Positions 58,065-64,000 of a DNA stretch of 64,000 bases are shown piece by piece; within the stretch, counting starts at the first letter, position 1, and each line of letters opens with the position of its first letter. The position numbers and the translations under genes are program-made. Source of the DNA: Dysosmobacter acutus (GTDB lineage: Bacteria > Bacillota > Clostridia > Oscillospirales > Oscillospiraceae); contig NZ_JAHLQN010000001.1 in assembly GCF_018919205.1 (NCBI RefSeq), positions 1,054,001 to 1,118,000 of the forward strand, in the 5' to 3' direction. The notes under the pieces are model-generated. The model was not told the DNA's origin, made no database searches, and saw only the letters and a list, made by a program, of their open reading frames with translations.

Positions 58065-60038
58065 GTGGTTAAAACGAAAACGAAAAAGGCGCCGGCGGCA
58101 AAGTCCGCTCCGGAGAAGACTGGTAAGAAAAAACAGCCTGGGGAGAGTCAGATCAAAAAACAGCCTTTTTTGAAGCGGATGCTCTTTGGCGAGGAAAAGC
58201 CGGATCTCAGTGAGCTTGAAGCAGGCTCCACCACCATTCTTGACATTCTCTCTCCCACCACGGTGGATACAAAAAGCCGTGACTACATCATCGTAGACGA
58301 CGTGTATCATGCTTATCTCTATATCACGGGCTATGGCTATACCACTACCGTCGGCACCTGCTGGCTTGCGCCTTTGGTGGAGGCTGGCGAAGGGATTAAC
58401 CTGAGTTTTCTCGTCAAGCGTCAGCCCAAGGAAAAGATCCTCTCCAAAATCGCCCAGACCACTATGGTCAACCGCTCCCGGATGCGGGATGTGGGCGATA
58501 CGCGGCAGGACTACGAGGAACTGGATAGTGCGATCAGTTCCGGCCTTTATCTCAAGGATGTAATGAACCGGCAAGGCGAGAATTTCTATTATATGCATAC
58601 CTTGATTGAAGTGACGGCATCTGATCCCGAAACGCTGGAACAGCGCGTCACAGAGGTGGAGAAGCTGTGCGTATCCGTGGATATGATCGCACGGCGCTGC
58701 GACTATAAAAACGAGCAGGCGTTTCTCTCGGCTCTTCCCATTCTGGCGCTTGATCCGGATATTGAGCGTAAGGCACGCCGCAATGCGCTGACCTCCGGCG
58801 TGGCAGCAGCCTTTCCGTTCGTTTCCTATGAGCTGAGTGACCACGATGGGATCTTTCTGGGACTGAACCTCTACAACCGCTCTCCGGTATTTCTCAATCC
58901 CTATGATGATTATAAGTACACCAGCGGCAACTGGTGGATCGGCGGCTCTACCGGTGCAGGCAAGACGGTGACGCTGCAATGTCTCGGTGGGCGGCTGCGG
59001 GAACAGGGCAAGCGGGTCATCATCATCGTTCCCAAGAAAGGGCATGAGTTCCGCCCCCTCTGTGAGCGTCTGGGCGGGCTGTATTTGCGGATGTCGCCAT
59101 CCTCAAAGGACTGTCCGAATCTGATGGCGATTCGGCGGAAATCGCTGGACTCCTACGCAAAGCTCAAAAATATCGCCGCGCGGGATGACTCTGTGCTGGC
59201 AGACAAGATCGCGCAGCTGATCATCTGGTTTTCTCTGAAGAAAAAGGATCTGAACGAAGAGGATAAGAGCCGCCTTGACTCCTCGCTGGTGGAGGTTTAT
59301 AAGCGCTACGGCATTACCTTCGACAACAGCACCATTGTCGATGAGAACGGAAATTTCCGCACCATGCCCATTCTCTCGGACTGGTATGAGATTCTTTATC
59401 AAGAGCAGGACACGCGGCATCTGGCAGTAGTGCTCTCTCGCTATGTCACTGGCTCGGCTGCGGCAATGGCAGGCCGAAACGACATTGAACTTAACAATAA
59501 GTACATTGTCCTCGACCTCTCTGGTATGCCGGATGATATGATCGCGGACGGCACCTTCTGGGCCACCAGCATCGCCTACGACCTCATTATGAACTGTGAG
59601 GACGAACTCTCGGCGCTTCTGGCAGACGAGTTATGGAGTCTTGTGGGTGCTACGGCAAACCCGCAGGCGGCCGGGTTTGTGCTGGAAATGGTAAAGACCA
59701 TCCGTGGCCTTGGCGGGATCGCAGTTACCAGCACCCAGGGAATGCAGGACCTTTTCAGTCTGGAGGGCGGGAGTTACGGCAAAGGAATCCTCGATTCCAG
59801 CCGCATTAAACTGGTTATGCAGATGGAGGAGCAGGAGGCACGGCTCATTCAGGATAAGCTGAACCTTTCCGAAGATGAGGTTCGGCAGATCACCCGCTTT
59901 CGGCGCGGCGAGGGACTTCTCTGCATCGGCTACAACCATGTTCCCATTGCGTTCCACACGACACCAAAGGAATATGAAGCCATTACCACTTCACCCACCG
60001 ATCTGCGCGTAAAGCGAACGGGGCAAATCGATGAATGA
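58065..60038 (+). CDS. VirB4-family T4SS ATPase
   Basis: This 657-residue ATPase energises pilus assembly and DNA transfer. It has a Lys/Pro-rich N-terminus (1-45), a VirB4 N-domain (about 70-280) and the ATPase domain: Walker A GGSTGAGKTVTL (about 297-308), Walker B LSALLADELWSLVG (about 515-525) and the RSTQGMQDL-type segment. Starts at GTG behind AAGGA. It has its own short leader after the toxin-antitoxin terminator, so its expression must come from a nearby promoter or read-through. Confidence 0.92.
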   Translation: MVKTKTKKAPAAKSAPEKTGKKKQPGESQIKKQPFLKRMLFGEEKPDLSELEAGSTTILDILSPTTVDTKSRDYIIVDDVYHAYLYITGYGYTTTVGTCWLAPLVEAGEGINLSFLVKRQPKEKILSKIAQTTMVNRSRMRDVGDTRQDYEELDSAISSGLYLKDVMNRQGENFYYMHTLIEVTASDPETLEQRVTEVEKLCVSVDMIARRCDYKNEQAFLSALPILALDPDIERKARRNALTSGVAAAFPFVSYELSDHDGIFLGLNLYNRSPVFLNPYDDYKYTSGNWWIGGSTGAGKTVTLQCLGGRLREQGKRVIIIVPKKGHEFRPLCERLGGLYLRMSPSSKDCPNLMAIRRKSLDSYAKLKNIAARDDSVLADKIAQLIIWFSLKKKDLNEEDKSRLDSSLVEVYKRYGITFDNSTIVDENGNFRTMPILSDWYEILYQEQDTRHLAVVLSRYVTGSAAAMAGRNDIELNNKYIVLDLSGMPDDMIADGTFWATSIAYDLIMNCEDELSALLADELWSLVGATANPQAAGFVLEMVKTIRGLGGIAVTSTQGMQDLFSLEGGSYGKGILDSSRIKLVMQMEEQEARLIQDKLNLSEDEVRQITRFRRGEGLLCIGYNHVPIAFHTTPKEYEAITTSPTDLRVKRTGQIDE

Positions 60039-60714
60039 TCTAAAGCGGGATATGATGCGGATTCAGGAACTGATCGGCAATGCCTTCCGACAGACCGGCT
60101 CTCTGGTTGCCCTGACAGACGGCGGGCAGATGAATCCAAACAAGCTGCAAAAGACATTGGAGCAGACGATGGAACAATTTGAAGCAGCCACTCTGGAACT
60201 GCGAAAACTCTGCGAGCGGTACGCACCGGGAAGCGGGGGCTTTGCGAAAAAGCCAATTCTGCCATCCATGGATGTAACGGGCAGCGTGGAGGCCTTTGGC
60301 TATGGCTGGCTCCATATCACGATCAATACGCTGCTGCCCCATTGCCGGTATCAAAGCCCAAACTGGCTCAGCGATACCATTCGGCGGCTGCTGGACAGCT
60401 ATGAGGCGTGTGGAAAGGAATTGCCGTTTTTTGAGCGGGCCATGCTGATCATTGATGAGCATACCGCCATGGAAGGCCGGCATATTTTCGATCAGGACAA
60501 CAAGGGGTGGAAGGCGGTCAGCAACGCCATCAAAGGAAGACTTATTCCGGATGATGACCAGCATACGCTGGCAGTCGCCCTTCTTTCTACGGCAGTGCAA
60601 AGCCAGGAGTGCTGTCATATCACCGTCCTGCCCCTGTCCGATGCTCATGACTTTTTCTCCGCACATTCCAGTGACTATGCCCCCGGAAACTTCTGTTTCG
60701 GTGGATGGTGCTGA
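60031..60714 (+). CDS. Conserved element protein of unknown function
   Basis: This 227-residue protein overlaps the end of virB4 by 8 bp (ATGA) and is surely coupled to it. It is mixed alpha/beta without membrane segments. The N-terminal 70 residues are helical, then a YGWLHITINTLLPHCRY region and a conserved-looking ERAMLIIDEHTAMEGRH stretch. Similar proteins occur next to virB4 in clostridial elements under domain-of-unknown-function names, which I recall only loosely. No enzymatic motif is certain. Confidence 0.7.
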   Translation: MNDLKRDMMRIQELIGNAFRQTGSLVALTDGGQMNPNKLQKTLEQTMEQFEAATLELRKLCERYAPGSGGFAKKPILPSMDVTGSVEAFGYGWLHITINTLLPHCRYQSPNWLSDTIRRLLDSYEACGKELPFFERAMLIIDEHTAMEGRHIFDQDNKGWKAVSNAIKGRLIPDDDQHTLAVALLSTAVQSQECCHITVLPLSDAHDFFSAHSSDYAPGNFCFGGWC

Positions 60715-60836
60715 TGGGCAAAGCAGGTGAAAAAGCTGCGAAAACACCCAACAGATTGCTGCCTGATTTCAAGCGCCTTGGAGCTGCTTTGCAGCGCGGC
60801 TGGCCTGTTGGGTGTCAGCGGGCTTGGAAGGCTTGA
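60714..60836 (+). CDS. Possible 40-residue coupled ORF
   Basis: An ATG overlaps the preceding stop (TGATG) and opens a basic 40-residue frame. Its DNA also forms inverted repeats (60744-60815), so it may be part of a structured or transfer-origin region rather than a true gene. No clear ribosome site. Confidence 0.3.
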   Translation: MGKAGEKAAKTPNRLLPDFKRLGAALQRGWPVGCQRAWKA

Positions 60837-60986
60837 AACAACAGCTTTTTTGAGAAGTGTTTTTGGCCGGTTTTCGCATACTGACCTGTCTACTATGTGG
60901 GGGCAACAGGCTGCGCCCACATAGCGGCTCGTAAGGACGCCGAAATTGTTCTTGCGCCGTTTTCGGCGCAAGGGCGATTTCGGCGT
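60744..60986. other. Highly structured non-coding stretch (candidate oriT or RNA)
   Basis: Three inverted repeats occur within 243 bp. The first has 11-bp arms (60744-60754 with 60805-60815) and an inner 5-bp GCTGC hairpin (60783-60795). The second has 9-bp arms (60893-60901 with 60916-60924). The third has 10-bp outer arms (60937-60946 with 60977-60986) and 9-bp inner arms (60951-60959 with 60964-60972) separated by 4-nt internal loops. No convincing gene occupies 60837-61017. Confidence 0.7.
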
Positions 60987-61023
60987 TCGCAGGAATTGGG
61001 AAGGGAGTGGTTCATGTGTGCTT

Positions 61024-62145
61024 ATGAGCGTAAGAGATATGGATGTTCTGAGGCTTCTCTGCTGGTGTCAAAATGTGCGTCCCGATGATTTGAGCAGTAT
61101 CTCTACAGAAACAGAGCGTGAAAACTTGATAACGCTGGGCTTGATCAAACGCCATCAACGAAGTGACACGCTGCTTCTCACAAACAGCGGTAGAGCCTTT
61201 TTGCAGGCAGCCTTAGAGGGTGATGTTCCAAATTTGACGCTCTCGTACCATGATGCGGCGATTGAGCGGCGTGTGCGGCTTTCCGCTCTGATGATGACTG
61301 CTTACCATGCGGGGATCAATGTATTCACAATAACAGCGAACAGTCTGGCGGAGCCTTCCACGCTGTTTATTACTGCGATTACAAGAAGCCGCGGACACAA
61401 TCCATGGGGCAGCGCCCGCGTCGGGGCGATTGCACATCTGGGCAGCACTTACTACGCGGTACATTATATCTATTCTGGAATCGGCCGCATGGCGGTCAAT
61501 GACGAACTGGCAGCGTTTCATAATCACACCAATTTCGGCAAAGACACGCAGCGTGCCTTTCTCTTCGCTGGAGCTTCCTACGCTGACATCATAGAGGAAC
61601 TCAAGGCGCGTGATGAAAAGCGGGATGCCAAGTTGATCCGATATAGCGAAGCCTATCGGGGACTTCACTATCCCGTCCATCTGCTCTCCTGTGATGAAAC
61701 AGGCGCGCGTCAGCTTCAAATTATGGCTGTTCCGGACTACCGCATGAAGCTTGCAAAGCTGATGCTGCGCTCTGCTTACCGCCCTCCGCCGGAGGATGCT
61801 CCCGCGTGGGACGCCATCTACCAGAACCGCCCCTTCGTCATTGGAGCGGATATGAACCTGCGGCGGATTGATGCCGCCATCGCAAGCGCAAAAAAGAGGG
61901 GATGCCTGCCGATTTCACTGGCCGCCTTGGATGCTCAGGGTGACGCGGTGCTGCTGCGGCGCTATAAAGATACCGGCTACGCCGTCATCTATAAGGTGAC
62001 GGAGAGCGTTCTGACGGAGCTGTTCGGCCATCCTCCGTCGCTCTATCTTCCCCCTTGCACACAATATCTGACGAAGAAAGGAGCCGTGGTGGATGCCCCG
62101 CTTATCCAAGTTGATCGAAAAGATAGAGGATCGCCTCGCAAATAA
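61024..62145 (+). CDS. Winged-helix protein, possible replication-relaxation family
   Basis: This 373-residue protein begins with a winged-helix-like domain (residues 1-62: MSVRDMDVLRLLCWCQNVRPDDL ... LITLGLIKRH ... LLLTNSGRAFL). A mixed alpha/beta region follows (about 80-360). The pattern recalls replication-relaxation (PF13814) proteins that sit beside VirD4 genes; this needs a profile search. I place the start at ATG 61024; GTG 61018 is better placed after AAGGGAG. It overlaps the coupling-protein gene by 53 bp. No HUH relaxase histidine triad is visible. Confidence 0.6.
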   Translation: MSVRDMDVLRLLCWCQNVRPDDLSSISTETERENLITLGLIKRHQRSDTLLLTNSGRAFLQAALEGDVPNLTLSYHDAAIERRVRLSALMMTAYHAGINVFTITANSLAEPSTLFITAITRSRGHNPWGSARVGAIAHLGSTYYAVHYIYSGIGRMAVNDELAAFHNHTNFGKDTQRAFLFAGASYADIIEELKARDEKRDAKLIRYSEAYRGLHYPVHLLSCDETGARQLQIMAVPDYRMKLAKLMLRSAYRPPPEDAPAWDAIYQNRPFVIGADMNLRRIDAAIASAKKRGCLPISLAALDAQGDAVLLRRYKDTGYAVIYKVTESVLTELFGHPPSLYLPPCTQYLTKKGAVVDAPLIQVDRKDRGSPRK

Positions 62146-64000
62146 ATGGGGCTGCTGGTATGAACGAAATAAGGCCCGCGTGCCGCTGTATGCGGTGCTG
62201 GGCGGCATCGGCTGGTATCTCTACGGAATGTTCCTCAATTCCCTCAAGCTGGGAAAGGAATCCGTATTCAACACCACCGGTGAAGTGATCGAGAGCATTT
62301 GGGTATTCAACCCCTTCAAAAATCTCTTCGCTGTTTTTACGCCCTTTGGCCTTGGCGTTTCCACCTTCATTGCCCTTATGGTCTGCCTCATTACGAAAAA
62401 AGGCTACAGCTGGTTTTCAGGCTACAAATTTACCCGGGACGCCCGCGGCTTTGATATCCTGCCGGACGGCACTCACGGCACCTCCGGATTTGCGACAAAA
62501 AAGGAGCTTGCTGAGCATCTGGAGCTGGGCAGCGCCGAAGAAGTTACCGGAATGCTCCTTGGACGCATTAAGGCGCGGCCGGATGATCCGGAAAAATACG
62601 CCACCTACGTGGCGCACCGCATGAAGCCTGGGGAAAACAATAACATCCTCTGCATCGGCGCACCCGGCTCCTATAAGTCCAGAGGCTTTATCATTCCCTT
62701 CCTCATGGGCTGCGCGCAGCGAAGCAGCGGCGGACACCATGAATCCGTTGTCGTGACCGACCCCAAAGGCGAACTCTTTGAAAACCTTGCGCCGTATTTT
62801 CGGGAGCATGGCTTCTATGTCAAGGCGGTCAATTTCCTCGATATGGCGCACTCTGACGGTTGGAACTGCCTTGCGGGACTGGAAGCAAACCCTGACCTTG
62901 TAACCACCGTGGCCAACACCATCATTCAAAACACCTCCGGCCCCAAGGAGGCGGATGACTTCTGGAGCCGTGCGGAATTGAACCTCCTGATGGCACTTAT
63001 CCACTATGTCTGCAATCTGAAGGATGCCCGCGGCAATCTTCTTCCGTTGGAGCAGCGCAGCCTCGGAGACGTCTATAAGATCCTCGCCTATAAAAGCGTC
63101 AACGAGATCAACCGCATCCTTGCGGAGCTGCCGCCGGAGCATCCCGCCAAAGGGCCCCACGGCCTCTTTCTGAAGGCAAGGGAAAACCTCTGGGGCAATA
63201 TCATCATCGGCCTTGGCAACCGTCTCGCGGTCTTTCAGAATCCGCTGGTGGACAAGATCACCCGCAACCACGATGTAGACCTGCTTCTTCCCGGGCAAAA
63301 GCCCTGTGCGTACTTTGTCATCATCTCCGCACAAGATAGCGCCTATCGATTTTTAAGCTCCCTCTTTTTCTCCCTGACCTTCCCGCAACTATCCAATTAC
63401 GCCCGTCTCCACGGAGGACGGCTTCCCGTTCTGACAAACTTCTGCTTGGAAGAATATCTCAACATCGGCTACATGGAGGGCATCTCTGATGTTTTCAACT
63501 CCATCCGCGGCTTCAATATGTCTGTGCAGGTGGCGGTGCAGTCCCTCTCCCAATGGCAGGAAAAGTATCCGGGGAAGGAATGGGAAAATCAGCTCGGCTC
63601 CTTTGACATGACCCTCTACATGGGCTGCAACGATATGACGAGCGCGGAATACTTTGCTAAAAAGTGCGGTAAGGTCACGATCTCCGTCACCAACAATCAG
63701 TTTCCCTTGGCACCGCTGTTTTCTCCCATCTACAGTACCACCCGCCCCTATTCCCAGACGCGAAGCAACACCCAGCGAGACCTCCTCCAGCCCGATGAAT
63801 TCCTGCGGCTCAATAAGTTTCTCTGTATTGTGATGTTCAACCACTATAAGCCCGCCCAGCTCTATAAGATCATGCTGGAGGAACTGCCGGAATACAAAAA
63901 GCTGAAAAAATGCAGCGTCTTTGACTATGTGCCGGAATGGAAAAAGAGAGAAGAAGAGGGTGCAAAGCGTCGCACGGCAGGAAATCGCACATCGGCCGCT
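62093..64000 (+). CDS. VirD4/TraG-type coupling protein (runs off window)
   Basis: The 636 residues visible have two N-terminal membrane helices (about 30-50 and 80-103) and a P-loop ATPase domain. The nucleotide loop is CIGAPGSYKSRG (about 188-198), VVVTDPKGELFENLA follows, and LTNFCLEEYLNIG near 450 takes the Walker B place. It links the processed DNA strand to the T4SS channel. The AAAGGAG site is 9-10 nt before the ATG. The frame is open to the last base, so the C-terminus lies outside the window. Confidence 0.92.
   Translation, partial: MPRLSKLIEKIEDRLANKWGCWYERNKARVPLYAVLGGIGWYLYGMFLNSLKLGKESVFNTTGEVIESIWVFNPFKNLFAVFTPFGLGVSTFIALMVCLITKKGYSWFSGYKFTRDARGFDILPDGTHGTSGFATKKELAEHLELGSAEEVTGMLLGRIKARPDDPEKYATYVAHRMKPGENNNILCIGAPGSYKSRGFIIPFLMGCAQRSSGGHHESVVVTDPKGELFENLAPYFREHGFYVKAVNFLDMAHSDGWNCLAGLEANPDLVTTVANTIIQNTSGPKEADDFWSRAELNLLMALIHYVCNLKDARGNLLPLEQRSLGDVYKILAYKSVNEINRILAELPPEHPAKGPHGLFLKARENLWGNIIIGLGNRLAVFQNPLVDKITRNHDVDLLLPGQKPCAYFVIISAQDSAYRFLSSLFFSLTFPQLSNYARLHGGRLPVLTNFCLEEYLNIGYMEGISDVFNSIRGFNMSVQVAVQSLSQWQEKYPGKEWENQLGSFDMTLYMGCNDMTSAEYFAKKCGKVTISVTNNQFPLAPLFSPIYSTTRPYSQTRSNTQRDLLQPDEFLRLNKFLCIVMFNHYKPAQLYKIMLEELPEYKKLKKCSVFDYVPEWKKREEEGAKRRTAGNRTSAA

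Larger units (their letters stand above)
38546..64000. mobile_element. Integrative conjugative element, left end to window end (partial)
   Basis: From the break in spoIVB to the end of the window all genes belong to a conjugative element: ParA/ParB, Bro-N, toxin genes, a surface-protein module, a T4SS (VirB2-, TrbL-, NlpC/P60-, PrgI-, VirB4-like) and a VirD4/TraG coupling protein. GC content is visibly lower than in the flanking chromosome. The left junction is just after 38545, judged from loss of SpoIVB homology. The right end, integrase and canonical relaxase are not in the window, so autonomy and recombinase class are unknown. Confidence 0.88.

Noticed and set aside
1-64000. tRNA or rRNA genes and insertion sequences
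   Set aside because: I looked for tRNA-like cloverleafs, rRNA landmarks and transposase genes on both strands and saw none that I can support in this window.

Overview
The window looks like chromosome of a fairly GC-rich, meso-DAP, spore-forming member of the Clostridia. My best guess is Oscillospiraceae of the Flavonifractor/Lawsonibacter/Intestinimonas kind, but this is inference from gene content and base composition. The evidence is: spoVD-type PBP with PASTA domains, spoIVB, a minimal SUF pair, a Cys T-box, BirA-controlled bioY, and frequent GTG/TTG starts behind strong GGAGG sites.

Positions 1 to about 38,545 are ordinary chromosome. The first 24 kb holds small housekeeping and metabolic units, many separated by bidirectional hairpin terminators: glycerol kinase, an alpha/beta hydrolase, a family-4 uracil-DNA glycosylase, bioY under an operator-promoter, two XRE regulators, cysE-cysS under a Cys T-box, glycerate kinase, the SmsC-SmsB Fe-S scaffold pair, a ferritin-like protein, a tyrosine phenol-lyase-like PLP enzyme, a BlaI/BlaR1-type pair with visible operators, the Asp23/FakA-like pair, and rarD-rsmD-coaD. 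From 24.5 to 37.5 kb lies the division and cell-wall (dcw) cluster: mraZ, rsmH, ftsL, spoVD/pbpB, murE, mraY, ftsW, murG, murA, ftsQ, ftsZ. The mraZ promoter is flanked by 10-bp-phased repeats that look like MraZ boxes. murF, murD, murC and ftsA are missing from their usual places.

Downstream of ftsZ, spoIVB runs normally through the conserved GGIVQGM segment. It then changes abruptly, exactly where the catalytic serine motif (SGSP) should begin. Everything from there to the end of the window (at least 25.4 kb) is one integrative conjugative element, read rightward, with visibly lower GC and different gene content. Its order is: ParA/ParB, a Bro-N protein, a RelE-like toxin, a surface module (sortase, SLH/CAP protein, very large thioester/Cna-B adhesin ending in LPKTGY), a DUF4143 ATPase cargo gene, then a type IV secretion system (VirB2-like pilin, TrbL/VirB6-like, NlpC/P60 hydrolase, PrgI, a VirB4 N-domain-like protein, VirB4). 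A Phd/ParE-like toxin-antitoxin pair sits inside the secretion operon. A strongly structured non-coding stretch precedes a possible replication-relaxation protein and a VirD4/TraG coupling protein that runs off the end. No integrase, canonical relaxase or right attachment site is in the window.

The most notable observation is this insertion at the catalytic serine of a sporulation checkpoint protease. Others are three evenly spaced palindromes inside parB (possible centromere), the structured candidate oriT or RNA at 60.7-61.0 kb, and an LPXTG adhesin without a membrane anchor.
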